Part shown: piece after piece, positions 9,173 to 18,219 of the stretch
Numbering within the stretch: the stretch's first letter is position 1
Layout of the letters: each line of letters starts with the position of its first letter
Source of the DNA: Paraburkholderia sp. Tr-20389
GTDB taxonomy: Bacteria; Pseudomonadota; Gammaproteobacteria; Burkholderiales; Burkholderiaceae
Direction of reading: 5' to 3'
DNA: 64,000 bases
Assembly (NCBI RefSeq): GCF_017104565.1
Contig: NZ_JAAGPD010000046.1
Location: 1-64,000, forward strand
The notes under the pieces: model-generated
What the model was told of the DNA's origin: nothing
The model's database searches: none
What the model saw: only the letters and a program-made list of their open reading frames with translations
Position numbers and translations under genes: made by a program

Positions 9173-9892
9173 TCAGTCGAGGAAGTCGCAATTCGCTTCG
9201 ATGAATGCGGCAAGATCGAGCGAGTGCTGGCGCGTCAGACGCTCGGCGAGTTCGGTGTCTCGCTTTTCCAGTGCTTCGATGATGCGCAGGTGATCGACGA
9301 TCGAGCGCGACGCGCGGTCGCTCTGCGAAATCGTCATGCGCCGGATCGCGCGCACATGGATGAAGATGTTCTTGATCGTGTCGAGAATGATCTGCGACTT
9401 CGACAGTTCCACGATCGCCTGATGGAACGCGATGTTTGCATCCGAGTACTCGGCGATATGCTCGGCCGGCGTCGAATCGCGGAACTGGTCGAACATGTGG
9501 CGCAGCCTCGCGATCTCCTCGTCGGTGGCATGCAATGTCGCGAGACGCGCGGCCATGCTTTCCAGCGCGGCCCACATCTGGATCATCTCGACGATCTCGC
9601 GCTTGCTCTTGCGCACAATGTAGATGCCGCGACGCGGTATCGTGCGCACGAACCCTTCCTGCTCGAGCAGCGTCATCGCCTCGCGCACGGGCGTGCGGCT
9701 CACACCCAGCGATTCACTCAGCGCGCGGTCGTCGAGACGAATCTCTTCGCGCGACGCGTAGATATCGGCATCGGCGATCGCCTGACGCAGCATCGCGTAT
9801 GCGCGGTCGCGCAGGCTGGCACTGGTGCCGATGGGTTGCAATGACAGGGTAAACGGCGTGGCCGCTGGCTGGCTGTCCAGTTCTGACGACAT
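9173..9892 (-). CDS. GntR family (FCD-type) transcriptional regulator, second paralogue
   Basis: A 239-residue protein, the same length as the regulator at 5229-5948 and alike along its whole length. The winged-helix domain (SESLGVSRTPVREAMTLLEQEGF) is followed by an FCD effector domain. The ATG at 9892 is preferred, with AGAGG upstream; the longer ORF adds a 12-residue leader. It lies upstream of, and in the same direction as, the MFS gene. Two near-duplicate regulators flanking one transporter suggest duplication of a regulator/enzyme unit, in line with the two frc copies. Its effector is probably an oxalate-pathway acid, by context only. Confidence 0.9.
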   Translation of the reverse strand: MSSELDSQPAATPFTLSLQPIGTSASLRDRAYAMLRQAIADADIYASREEIRLDDRALSESLGVSRTPVREAMTLLEQEGFVRTIPRRGIYIVRKSKREIVEMIQMWAALESMAARLATLHATDEEIARLRHMFDQFRDSTPAEHIAEYSDANIAFHQAIVELSKSQIILDTIKNIFIHVRAIRRMTISQSDRASRSIVDHLRIIEALEKRDTELAERLTRQHSLDLAAFIEANCDFLD

Positions 9893-10011
9893 GCATCGCC
9901 TCTGATCCGGTCGGTGCGAAGTGAGCACCGTAAGTTGACTCGAGCGGCGTACTGCGCCGCCTCCGTATCCGCGTGTTGCCTGCTGCCGTCGCCGTCACGC
10001 GGACTCTGAAT

Positions 10012-10026
10012 GTATTTAGTATATCA
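10012..10026. promoter_or_regulatory. Operator-like motif upstream of the second gntR
   Basis: GTATTTAGTATATCA matches the core of the sites at 212-231, 5035-5049 and 6063-6082. It lies about 120 bases upstream of the gntR start, the same distance as at the first gntR. It is the weakest of the four matches. Confidence 0.4.
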
Positions 10027-10089
10027 GCGTGTGAGGTATTGTCGACGTCAGCCGCATGCACACTGGCCCGGCGCGGCGCGAAACCGCGA

Positions 10090-10389
10090 TCAGGGATTGG
10101 GAACCGTCGACGCGGCGCCCGTCGCGGCCGCCGTCAATGCTTCGGGCGCCGCAGACGCCTCGCGCGGCGCTTCAAGCGCTATCGTGCCGCATTGAAGCCG
10201 GCCGTTGTCGCTGGATTCGAGTTCGGCGGCGTTCAGGTTGGCGCAGGCCGCATCGACGATCGTGCCGATATCGTGCCGGTTGCGCTCACGCGCGGCGTGC
10301 TTCATTTCGGCGTGGAGCCAACCGCTAAAACTGAAAACGGCGAACACGGCAAGGGCGGAAAGGACGGACTCGGTCTTGGTCAAACGCAT
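10090..10389 (-). CDS. Small secreted or membrane-anchored hypothetical protein (99 aa)
   Basis: From the ATG at 10389 the protein starts MRLTKTESVLSALAVFAVFSFSGWL, a signal peptide or single membrane anchor, followed by a charged region with two cysteines and an alanine-rich tail. No family is recognised. The upstream start at 10425 would place charged residues before the hydrophobic stretch. It is on the same strand as the neighbouring 254-aa gene, 69 bases downstream of it. Coding is fairly likely because of the clear export-like N-terminus. Confidence 0.5.
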   Translation of the reverse strand: MRLTKTESVLSALAVFAVFSFSGWLHAEMKHAARERNRHDIGTIVDAACANLNAAELESSDNGRLQCGTIALEAPREASAAPEALTAAATGAASTVPNP

Positions 10390-10458
10390 CTTCGTTATGG
10401 CTTTGCATGAGGGACGGCCATTCACGTTATCGGCAGCGGCGCGGAAAGCTTGAATGCA

Positions 10459-11223
10459 TCAACACACGTCGTAGAAGCCTTCAAACAGCGCGATGGGCGC
10501 ATCGACGGCCAGCGCGCGCAACGGAAAACATTGCGCGATCTCGTGCACGCCTGTTTGCCGCGCGAGCCGTTCGAGGAATAGCGCCCTCATGTCCGGCCTC
10601 ACGTTGCCGTGCCGGTCGAGGAATTGCCCCCACAGCGACATGCTCTGAAAGCGCGACGATAATTCGCGCGCCGTATCTATATAGCCGGAGGGAAAGAGCC
10701 TGCGATAAGCGGGCAGATTGTAAAGCCACGACGTGCCCAGAACGCGTTGTATCGCCCGGCGCGTTTGCCGGATGCGCTCGACATGATCGAATAACGCGCG
10801 TAATTCGGCGCGCCTTGCACCGATACGCTCGCTGCTCAGTGGCGAGCAATCATGCGACTCCGTATTGGCGAAATGCAGTCGAATGGCGTCATTGCCCGCA
10901 TTCGAGAATGAAAAGCAGCCGAATGTCGCAACCAGCAAAGGCGGCGGCACATGGGGTCGCGTGAGAAAGAAACGCCAACTCCACTCCACAGGCTCCGCTG
11001 CATTGGACAACCCGTCGATATAAATTCGCCACACAGGATGGTTAGTATCGAATTCGCGGCCCAATCCGAAGCGAATATAGAAATTCGTGTAATGCAGCAG
11101 CGCCTGCTCGCACGGCACGCCCGACATAGCGGCAACGCGTTCGGCAAATTGCCATTGCAGTTCGAAAAATGCCCGGCTATACCTGATCACGCGTCGCCCT
11201 TCATGCAAATTGCGTCGAGCCAA
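10459..11223 (-). CDS. Conserved-looking hypothetical protein (254 aa)
   Basis: No named family is recognised. The sequence is typical of a globular cytoplasmic protein rich in aromatic residues and arginine, with no signal peptide and no clear membrane segment. It has an N-terminal helix (RYSRAFFELQWQFAERVAAMSG) and a histidine/cysteine-containing middle (FANTESHDCSPLSSERIG). GC content is somewhat lower than in the neighbouring metallophosphoesterase gene. The start at 11223 is the ORF limit and less certain. It is divergent from the metallophosphoesterase gene. Confidence 0.75.
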   Translation of the reverse strand: MARRNLHEGRRVIRYSRAFFELQWQFAERVAAMSGVPCEQALLHYTNFYIRFGLGREFDTNHPVWRIYIDGLSNAAEPVEWSWRFFLTRPHVPPPLLVATFGCFSFSNAGNDAIRLHFANTESHDCSPLSSERIGARRAELRALFDHVERIRQTRRAIQRVLGTSWLYNLPAYRRLFPSGYIDTARELSSRFQSMSLWGQFLDRHGNVRPDMRALFLERLARQTGVHEIAQCFPLRALAVDAPIALFEGFYDVC

Positions 11224-11358
11224 TCGTCTTGATGTTAGCTGAAATGATCCTTTGGCTTGCCGACGGCCTCAATAGCACCAACATTACCGCCGGCTTTCAA
11301 ACGCCGAATAGAAATCTGCAAACCGGCATACACACATCTATTCATTGGAGCGCGTCAC

Positions 11359-12714
11359 ATGGCCGCCGAACCTGGGAGTTTCCGCGATCGGTTCGTCTCG
11401 CTGTTTCAGTCAGCCGTCGATCAGGTCGTGCGCAACACGACGCCTTCCACGGCGCTCGTCACGCGGCCCGGCACGGACAACGCGCTCGTCAATGCAGCCG
11501 CGGCAATCGGCTCGCTGACATCATCGCAGGTGCCGGGACAGACACCGTTGCCCGACACCGCGCCCGGCGGCATCGCGCAGGACGCATGGACCTGCGCGAA
11601 GATGGGCTTCGCGCTGTTGCAGGCTCGCGCCCGCGGCGATACGGCGGGTGCGTCCAGCATCGAGGACGACCTCCGCTTCAACGTCTGCGATCCGGCCTGG
11701 ATCAAGGTCATCGAGAGCTACGTGGCGTTCTTCGGGCCCGACGGCAAGGGTGCGTCGATTCCGTATCGGCGCGCGGCCACGATCGGGCCCGTCACGCTGC
11801 CGCTGAAAGCGGGAGCAACCGTCGCGCTGATCGCCGACTGGGGCACGGGCACACAAGTCGCCGTCGATCTGCTGGAACAGGCGGCGCTGCAGAATCCCGA
11901 TGTCGTGATCCATCTCGGCGACATCTACTATTCGGGCACGCCGGAGGAATGCGACGCGAACTTCAGGAACATCGTCGACACGGTACTCGCGCGCAGCACG
12001 AACGACGTACCCGTCTACACGCTCGCCGGCAATCACGACATGTATTCCGGCGGCGCCGGCTATTACGGGCTGATCGACACGCTCAACGATCACGCGCGCC
12101 GTCAGCCCGCGAGTTTCTTCTGTCTGCGCAATGACGACTGGCAGTTCATCGCGATGGATACGGGGCTGCACGATTACATCCCGATTGTCGGCAATGAAAT
12201 GCTGACGTTCCTCGAAAAAGACGAGGAAGACTGGATCACCGAACGCATCGCCGAATTCGGCGGCAAGACGATCCTGCTGTCGCATCATCAGCTGTTTTCG
12301 GCGCTGTCGCAGATCGGCCCGCTTCAGTCCGGCAACAAGCTCATCGCGCACAATCCGAAGCTGCTGCCGAGCTTCCAGCGTTTCGCGCAAGCCGCGAAGC
12401 AACCCATCTCCGCATGGTTCTGGGGCCACGAGCATAACCTGAGCATCTATCAGCCGTATCTCGGACTGAACCGCGGACGCTGCATCGGGCACGGCGCCGT
12501 GCCCGTGCTCGCCGACGGTCCGGAGAATGCGCCTGATCCGCGCATCGTCAATCCGCCCGCGCTGCAAGGCGTCTTGCTGAAGGAGGCGAACAAGGTCTAC
12601 ATGCACGGCTTCACGATCATCCGGCTCGGGCAAGGCGCACAGCATGCACAGGCGTCGGCGGAATACTACGAAAGCAGCGACGGCACGACGCCCATGTTCA
12701 CGGAAATGCTCTAG
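11359..12714 (+). CDS. Calcineurin-like metallophosphoesterase
   Basis: A 451-residue protein with the full set of metallophosphoesterase motifs: DWGTGT (about 159), GDIYYSG (about 187), GNHDMYSGG (about 223), SHHQ (about 307) and GHEHN (about 355). These bind two metal ions for phosphoester hydrolysis. The ATG at 11359 follows GGAG by eight bases and removes a 34-residue leader of the longer ORF. No signal peptide is evident from this start, so it is probably cytoplasmic. The substrate cannot be predicted. The unrelated-looking N-terminal 150 residues may be a regulatory or binding domain. Confidence 0.9.
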   Translation: MAAEPGSFRDRFVSLFQSAVDQVVRNTTPSTALVTRPGTDNALVNAAAAIGSLTSSQVPGQTPLPDTAPGGIAQDAWTCAKMGFALLQARARGDTAGASSIEDDLRFNVCDPAWIKVIESYVAFFGPDGKGASIPYRRAATIGPVTLPLKAGATVALIADWGTGTQVAVDLLEQAALQNPDVVIHLGDIYYSGTPEECDANFRNIVDTVLARSTNDVPVYTLAGNHDMYSGGAGYYGLIDTLNDHARRQPASFFCLRNDDWQFIAMDTGLHDYIPIVGNEMLTFLEKDEEDWITERIAEFGGKTILLSHHQLFSALSQIGPLQSGNKLIAHNPKLLPSFQRFAQAAKQPISAWFWGHEHNLSIYQPYLGLNRGRCIGHGAVPVLADGPENAPDPRIVNPPALQGVLLKEANKVYMHGFTIIRLGQGAQHAQASAEYYESSDGTTPMFTEML

Positions 12715-12730
12715 CGCTTCATCGACGCAT

Positions 12731-13084
12731 TCATACCTCGACGATCACTTCGAAGCCGCCGTAGATCAGCCGCTTGCCGTCGAACGGCATGGTCATCACG
12801 TCGGGTTGAAGGCGCGGATCGGCCATGACTTTTTTCATGCCTTCGTCGCGCACCGCGCGCGAAGGCCATTCGACCCACGAGAACACCACCACTTCGTCCG
12901 GCTCGCGCTTCACGGCCATCGGAAACGATGTGAGCTTGCCTTCGGGCACATCGTCGCCCCAGCATTCGACGACCTTCAGCGCACCATATTCCCTGAACAC
13001 CCCTGCCGCAGTAGTAGCATGCCTGCGGTAAAGATCGCGATTCTCCGCCTTGACCGCAACGACGAACCCGTCCACATAATTCAT
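12731..13084 (-). CDS. DUF1428 family protein
   Basis: A 117-residue protein starting MNYVDGFVVAVKAENRDLYRRHA, with the later VVVFSWVEWPSRAVRDEGMKKV block characteristic of DUF1428, a small ferredoxin-like alpha/beta barrel family of unknown function related to dimeric monooxygenase folds. The ATG at 13084 has AAAGGAG upstream. It is convergent with the metallophosphoesterase, 16 bases between stops, and divergent from the DUF2946 gene. No partner in the neighbourhood indicates a role. Confidence 0.9.
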   Translation of the reverse strand: MNYVDGFVVAVKAENRDLYRRHATTAAGVFREYGALKVVECWGDDVPEGKLTSFPMAVKREPDEVVVFSWVEWPSRAVRDEGMKKVMADPRLQPDVMTMPFDGKRLIYGGFEVIVEV

Positions 13085-13288
13085 TGCAACGCTCCTTTGC
13101 GATGTTGTCGGAACCCGGGCATAAACAGCGTGACTGCCCGGTCCTATACACACGACGAACGAGCCGATAGCGAATCGACAGCCTCGCGAAGATTCTCACG
13201 TTCGAATACGCGATTGCGCCTCGCAGCGCACGCCGGTGTCATAATTCCGCGCAGCGTCGCGTAGACGGTTCCACAACACGGTTTCAAC

Positions 13289-13675
13289 ATGTCGAGTCAG
13301 TTCCATCGGAAGATTGGCAGCATCATCGGATTGCTCGCGATCCTGATGGCGACGCTCGCGCCCACTGTTTCGCAGGCTATCGCGGCGAAGCGCGGCGCCT
13401 ATGATCCCGCCGCCGCGCTCTGCTCGGCGCAAACGGCCAGTCCCGCCGACGCACAAGAGGACAATCCCACCGACACCCACACTCTGGCATCGCACTGGCA
13501 CGCATGCGGCTATTGCAGTCTGCTCACGCATGTTCCCGTGCTGCCCGCGTCACCGTCGGCCTTCGCGCTGACGGTGACCGTCATCTCGCAGCGTGTCGCG
13601 ACACGTTTCGAAAGCGTCGCGCTGATTGCGCCGTTCGAGGCTGCGCAACCGCGCGCGCCGCCCATTTCTCTCTGA
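13289..13675 (+). CDS. DUF2946 family exported protein
   Basis: A 128-residue protein with an N-terminal signal or anchor (IIGLLAILMATLAPTVSQA) and a central HWHACGYCSLLTH segment, the histidine/cysteine cluster typical of DUF2946. This family is often found beside copper-handling genes. It heads a three-gene plus-strand group with a predicted barrel protein and a CopC-like protein, so a role in periplasmic copper binding or sensing is inferred. The start at 13289 follows the probable promoter region with no clear ribosome-binding site. Confidence 0.8.
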   Translation: MSSQFHRKIGSIIGLLAILMATLAPTVSQAIAAKRGAYDPAAALCSAQTASPADAQEDNPTDTHTLASHWHACGYCSLLTHVPVLPASPSAFALTVTVISQRVATRFESVALIAPFEAAQPRAPPISL

Positions 13676-13779
13676 GTCGATTTTGCGTTGCGGCTGCGCC
13701 GACAGGGTGCAGCCGTTCTCGCGCGTGCCGCTTCGCCTCGCGCAAGCGGTCCGCGCACGCCCCTGCTCAGGATGAACCG

Positions 13780-14661
13780 ATGAACAACCGACACCACAGG
13801 CGCGGCGCGTTGCCGCTCGCCTGCTGCATGCTTGCAGCCCTGCTCTTGCCTTCCGTCACCCACGCCCATGCGATCGCCGGCGACCGCGTCTTCCCCGCCA
13901 CGATGGCTGTCGACGACCCGGGCGTCGGCGACGAACTCAATCTGCAATACGGCCATCAGCGCGTGCCCGGCGACGACGGCGACCAGAGCGTCAACACCTT
14001 CAGCTTCGAATACGACAAGCTGATCACGCCGCGGCTCGCGGTGTCGATCTCAGGCGCGTATGTCGGGCAGAACAATCCGACCGCGCATGGCTTCGACAAC
14101 TTTGGCGTCGGCGTCAAATATCTGCTGTACGTCAACGACGCGCACGAGTTCATGACGTCGGTCGGCTTCGACGCGGATCTGGGCGGCACGGGCAGCCACG
14201 CGATCGGCGAGAGCTTCTCGACCCTCTCGCCGACGATCTTCGCCGGCAAGGGCTTCGGCGACCTGCCCGATTCGCTCGCGTATCTGCGCCCAATCGCGAT
14301 CACCGGCGAAGCAGGCCCTGCGTTCACAACGGGCGCCGGCCAGCCGAACGCGTTCAACTACGGCGTGACCGTGCAATACAGCCTGCCGTATCTGCAACAG
14401 CATGTGCGCGACGTCGGCTTGCCGCAGCCGCTCGCGAACCTGATCCCCATCGTCGAAATTCCGTTGTCGCGCAGCCAGGGGCAAACCACGGGCACGGTGA
14501 ACCCCGGCGTCATCTGGATCAACCGCTATGGTCAGTTCGGCATCGAAGCGCAGATTCCCGTCAATCGCGCGAGCGGTTCGCACGTCGGCGTACTCGTGCA
14601 GGCGCACCTCTTCTTCGACGACATCGCGCCGACCACGATCGGCAAGCCGCTCTTCCACTAA
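13780..14661 (+). CDS. Exported probable outer-membrane beta-barrel protein
   Basis: A 293-residue protein with a signal peptide (ALPLACCMLAALLLPSVTHAHA) and alternating strand-rich sequence containing many Gly/aromatic turns (FGVGVKYLLY, FNYGVTVQYSL, YGQFGIEAQI), as in outer-membrane barrels. The first mature residues are histidine-containing. I do not recognise a named family. The ATG at 13780 is chosen because the signal peptide begins there; the longer frame has a cysteine/arginine-rich artefact leader. It is 13 bases upstream of the copC-like gene, so the two are co-transcribed. Confidence 0.8.
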   Translation: MNNRHHRRGALPLACCMLAALLLPSVTHAHAIAGDRVFPATMAVDDPGVGDELNLQYGHQRVPGDDGDQSVNTFSFEYDKLITPRLAVSISGAYVGQNNPTAHGFDNFGVGVKYLLYVNDAHEFMTSVGFDADLGGTGSHAIGESFSTLSPTIFAGKGFGDLPDSLAYLRPIAITGEAGPAFTTGAGQPNAFNYGVTVQYSLPYLQQHVRDVGLPQPLANLIPIVEIPLSRSQGQTTGTVNPGVIWINRYGQFGIEAQIPVNRASGSHVGVLVQAHLFFDDIAPTTIGKPLFH

Positions 14662-14674
14662 CGAGGACACGATC

Positions 14675-15043
14675 ATGAACAACACGACTCGATGCGCGGC
14701 AGCGCTCGCGCTTTCACTCGCGCTCGCGCTGGCGCCCCTCGCCGCGCGAGCCCATGTGTTTCCACAGAAGCAGGACCCCGGCGCGGGCGCGACCGTCGAA
14801 GCGCCGGCGAAGGTGACCATCGCGTTCGACGGTCCGCTCGAACCGGCATTCAGTTCGCTGACCGTGACGGATGCATCGGGCAAGCAGGTGAACACGGCGA
14901 AATCGACGGTCGATGCGCAACATCCTGACGTCGCTTCCGTCGCGCTTCCGACGTTGGCCGCGGGCAAATACACCGTGCATTGGGTGGCCGTGGCATCGGA
15001 CGGCCATCGCACGCACGGCGACTACTCGTTCAACGTGAAGTGA
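14675..15043 (+). CDS. CopC-domain periplasmic copper-binding protein
   Basis: A 122-residue CopC/YobA-type protein. The signal peptide (to about residue 26, ...ARA) is followed directly by HVFPQKQDPGAG, placing the conserved N-terminal histidine at the mature N-terminus. It ends with VAVASDGHRTHGDYSFNV, containing the DGHxxxGxYxF signature and the second copper histidine. It would bind Cu(II) in the periplasm. No CopD membrane partner follows, unlike many copCD pairs. Its operon partner is the barrel protein 13 bases upstream. Confidence 0.9.
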   Translation: MNNTTRCAAALALSLALALAPLAARAHVFPQKQDPGAGATVEAPAKVTIAFDGPLEPAFSSLTVTDASGKQVNTAKSTVDAQHPDVASVALPTLAAGKYTVHWVAVASDGHRTHGDYSFNVK

Positions 15044-15257
15044 CATAGCGAGGCATGCCTCGCGGTTCACCGAAGGACGCACCGGGTTCACGGACCTCTG
15101 CTGCGCGGCAATAAAAAATGACGTAAAAACTGGGCTCGCGTGTGCAGCGACGGCGTCATGGCAATGGCCATGACGCCGCGTCGAGAGAGGCCGTGCTACT
15201 GTCGCTGCACATGTGTTGCATGTCCTGTCGACTGTCCAATCCCGCTTTGGAGTGTGC

Positions 15258-16727
15258 GTGAACAATCCGCTGATTTTCGGCTTTGCGCTCGTCGCAATCG
15301 ATGTCGTGATCTGGCGTTGCGCGATACCCAAGAACGAAGTGGCGCGGCTGCTGGTGCGCCTGTGCGTGTATGCCGCGTTCAGCTCGCTGCTGTTCAGCTC
15401 GGGCTTGAGCCCGTTCTCGCAGGCACCGTATGCGGATTCGAAGCCGCTGCACGTGCTCGGTCAGGTGCTGGAAGTCATCTGGTGGCTGATGGGCGCACGC
15501 CTGCTCAGCATGGCGCTCGACACGCTGCTGCTGCCGAAGACCTGGCGCCGTCAACGGCTCTTTCAGGACGTATTCGGCGCGCTCGTGTTTCTCGCGGCCG
15601 TCGTCGCCGCGCTCGGCTTCGTGCTGGAGTTGCCCGTGCGCGGGCTCGTCGCCACATCGGGTGCGCTCGCCATCGTGCTGGGCCTTGCGATCCAGAGCAC
15701 GCTCAGCGACGTATTCGCGGGCATCGTGATCAACACGACGGAGCCGTATCACATCGGCAACTGGGTTTCCATCGACGGCGTCGAGGGCAAGGTGCTGGAG
15801 ATGAACTGGCGCGCGACGCATCTGCTGACGTCGCAGGGCAACATCGTGATCGTGCCGAACGCCGTCGCGGCGAAGGCGAAGATCACGAACAGCAGCCGGC
15901 CGCCGACGCTGCACGGCGTGACCATTCTGCTCGAGATCACACCCGAGGCCCGGCCTGGCACCGTGCTGGCCGCACTCGAAGCCGCGCTCGCGGGCGTGCG
16001 CGCGGTGCTTGCCGACCCGGCGCCGTATGCGCTCGTGAAGCGGACGAGCGCCGTGTCCGTCACCTACGAAGCGACCGCGTATGTCGACGACATGGGCAAG
16101 AAGCTCGCGGTCACGAACGAGCTTTACGACCTGTGCTATCGCCAGCTCGAGGCAGCGGGTGTCGCGCTTCGTCCGCTGGGTGCCGGGTATGCGCAGCCGT
16201 TGGCGGCGCCTGCACCGGAAGCCGATCCGCGTATGAATCTGCTGCGTCGGGTGGAGATGTTTGCAGCGTTGACGCAGGACGAACTCAAGCGCCTTGCGCC
16301 GCTGCTTTCGCGCCGCGATTACGAACGGGGCGACACGGTGGTCACACCTGACAAGGTGCTTGACCAGTTGACGATCGTCGATTCGGGCGTGCTGTCCGTC
16401 GTGGCTGAAGATGCATCGGGTCCCGTCGAGGTGACGCGGCTCGGTCCCGGCGATGCGCTGGGGGAAGCGGGACTGCTGGCGGGCATGCCGGCGCGCGTGA
16501 CGATTTCCGCGCTGACTGCGGCGACTGTTTTTCAGTTGAACAAGGATGATTTGACGCCTTTGCTGAAGGATAAGCCGGATGTGGCCCGGCTTATGTGCCA
16601 GATGCTTTCTCGCAGGCGGGATACGCTTGATAAGCTCGGGACGCCGACGCCTGTTGCCCAGTCGGAGCAGTCGGTGTTTCAGTGGTTGTTGGATGGGATG
16701 AAGAAGTTGCACGATCTGACGTTTTGA
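15258..16727 (+). CDS. MscS-superfamily channel with C-terminal cyclic-nucleotide-binding domain (bCNG type)
   Basis: A 489-residue inner-membrane protein. Three hydrophobic helices are followed by the MscS pore helix and beta domain (about 133-215, LAIVLGLAIQSTLSDVFAG then NWVSIDGVEGKV). A complete cNMP-binding domain spans about 333-440, with the phosphate-binding segment LGEAGLLAGMPARVTISA. Such channels are known as bacterial cyclic-nucleotide-gated (bCNG) members of the MscS family. The GTG at 15258 has TTGGAG seven bases upstream; a longer frame from 15213 exists. It ends directly at repeat element copy 3, which may terminate its transcript. Confidence 0.92.
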   Translation: MNNPLIFGFALVAIDVVIWRCAIPKNEVARLLVRLCVYAAFSSLLFSSGLSPFSQAPYADSKPLHVLGQVLEVIWWLMGARLLSMALDTLLLPKTWRRQRLFQDVFGALVFLAAVVAALGFVLELPVRGLVATSGALAIVLGLAIQSTLSDVFAGIVINTTEPYHIGNWVSIDGVEGKVLEMNWRATHLLTSQGNIVIVPNAVAAKAKITNSSRPPTLHGVTILLEITPEARPGTVLAALEAALAGVRAVLADPAPYALVKRTSAVSVTYEATAYVDDMGKKLAVTNELYDLCYRQLEAAGVALRPLGAGYAQPLAAPAPEADPRMNLLRRVEMFAALTQDELKRLAPLLSRRDYERGDTVVTPDKVLDQLTIVDSGVLSVVAEDASGPVEVTRLGPGDALGEAGLLAGMPARVTISALTAATVFQLNKDDLTPLLKDKPDVARLMCQMLSRRRDTLDKLGTPTPVAQSEQSVFQWLLDGMKKLHDLTF

Positions 16728-16729
16728 GT

Positions 16730-17500
16730 TTTTTATTGTCTGCGACGCAGTCGCCATTCTGGGTTTTTTATGTTTTGATTTTCGCTGGCATCCGCGATTT
16801 CATGTCGGTGTTCAGGCGTTGCCCCTGTGCGGGGCGGCACTTACTTTCTTTGCCGCCGCAAAGAAAGTAAGCAAAGAAAGCGGGCTAACACCGCCAGTGC
16901 TACTCGTTGCCTGCGGGCCCCCAGCCGTTCTTATGCTTCACGCGGCAACACGCTATTTTTCCGCCCGTCGCCAGCGTGCTAACTGCACGCCTCACCCACT
17001 TCACACTCCCTCGTCACGAACTGCGTTACCAGACGTCCACCGCCGCCCAGGTGGCAAACTGTGTGTAGGTCGTCACGACGGAAATGCACCACTCCGGACT
17101 GAAGAGCGGGATCGGTGTCGTAGAAGCGCGAACGCATGCGGTGCGATAACCTACACACAGTTTGCCACCTAGGCGGCGCAAACCATTCGCTGCCGCTGGC
17201 TGCGTTACGGGTGAGTGGAGTGGGTGATGAGCCTGTTCAACGCGCTGGCAACGGGCGGAAAAGGGTGCGTTGCCGTTTGAAGTGCGGGACCCGTTGGGGA
17301 CCCGCAGGCAATCACTAGCACTGGCGGTGTTAGCGGCTTTCTTTTGCCTACTTTTCTTTGCCGCTGCAAAGAAAAGTAGGTGCCGCCCCGCACAGGGGCA
17401 ACGCCAGCAAACCAAAGACATAGCGCGGATGCAAGTGAAAGAAAACCAGAAAACCAGAAAACCTGGAACCGCGACTACGTCGCAGACAAAAAAGAGCCCC
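16730..17500. repeat. Mirror-symmetric intergenic element, copy 3
   Basis: It occupies the entire gap between the channel stop codon and the ABC ATPase start codon. The outer ends TCTGCGACGCAGTCGCC (left) and GCGACTACGTCGCAGA (right) are inverted. The left arm is type B (CTTACTTTCTTTGCCGCCGC hairpin, GCGGGCT) and the right arm type A (CCTACTTTTCTTTGC hairpin). The 30-base inverted repeats are at 17041-17070 and 17149-17178 around a 78-base core. Read as A-core-B, its core orientation equals copy 2 and is opposite to copy 4. The short ORFs inside have no coding support. Confidence 0.85.
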
Positions 17501-17502
17501 CA

Positions 17503-18219
17503 ATGCCCGCATCACCCACGCCAAAACCGCCATCATTAGAATGCCGCTCGCTGAGCAAAACCTACACAGCGACAAGAACGGTACTAGACCGGTTGGACTT
17601 CAAGCTCGCCGCAGGCGAATTCATAGCGATCATGGGCGACTCAGGCGTCGGCAAGTCGACGCTATTGAACCTGATCGCGGGCCTGGACCGCGCCGACTCC
17701 GGCGATGTGCTGATCGACGGCACACCGATCTCCACCCTCGACGACGACGCCGCAACGCGCCTGCGTCGCCAGAAACTCGGCTTCGTGTTTCAGGCCTTCC
17801 ACGTGCTGCCGCATCTGACGCTCGCGCAAAACGTCGCGCTGCCGCTACTGCTGAACGGCCTCGCGCCGCAACGCGCCCACGACATGCTCGCAGCCGTAGG
17901 GCTCGCAGGACGCGACGACGACTTGCCCCGCCAGCTCTCGGGCGGCGAACTGCAACGCGTCGCGATTGCGCGCGCCCTCGTGCATCGCCCGACGCTGATT
18001 CTCGCCGACGAACCAACGGGCAATCTCGACCCCGACACCGCACACGAAGTGCTCGCGCTGTTGCGCGAAGAGACCAAGGCGAACGGCGCGGCCACGATGA
18101 TGGTCACGCACTCGGAAGCCGCCGCCGCTTTCGCCGATCGCGTGCTCGTACTCAGCGACGGCAAGCTGCACGCAGCAGACAACCCGCAAGCACACGCGTT
18201 GCGCCCTTCGCATGAATGA
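17503..18219 (+). CDS. ABC transporter ATP-binding protein (LolD/AttE type)
   Basis: A 238-residue ATPase with Walker A GDSGVGKST, signature LSGGELQRVAIARAL and Walker B LILADEPTG, typical of the LolD/MacB branch that pairs with FtsX-type permeases. The ATG at 17503 is chosen because the longer frame reads into the repeat element, whose right end supplies the leader (AAAGAG as a weak binding site). It overlaps the permease start by eight bases. With the next two genes it forms an attE-(FG)-H-like unit, probably moving lipids or hydrophobic molecules across the inner membrane. Confidence 0.93.
   Translation: MPASPTPKPPSLECRSLSKTYTATRTVLDRLDFKLAAGEFIAIMGDSGVGKSTLLNLIAGLDRADSGDVLIDGTPISTLDDDAATRLRRQKLGFVFQAFHVLPHLTLAQNVALPLLLNGLAPQRAHDMLAAVGLAGRDDDLPRQLSGGELQRVAIARALVHRPTLILADEPTGNLDPDTAHEVLALLREETKANGAATMMVTHSEAAAAFADRVLVLSDGKLHAADNPQAHALRPSHE

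Noticed and set aside
16819-17421. Short ORFs inside the element reading GGKLCVG and ITYTQFATWAA
   Set aside because: They are translations of the inverted repeats; the same peptide fragments appear on both strands and in all copies, without start signals.
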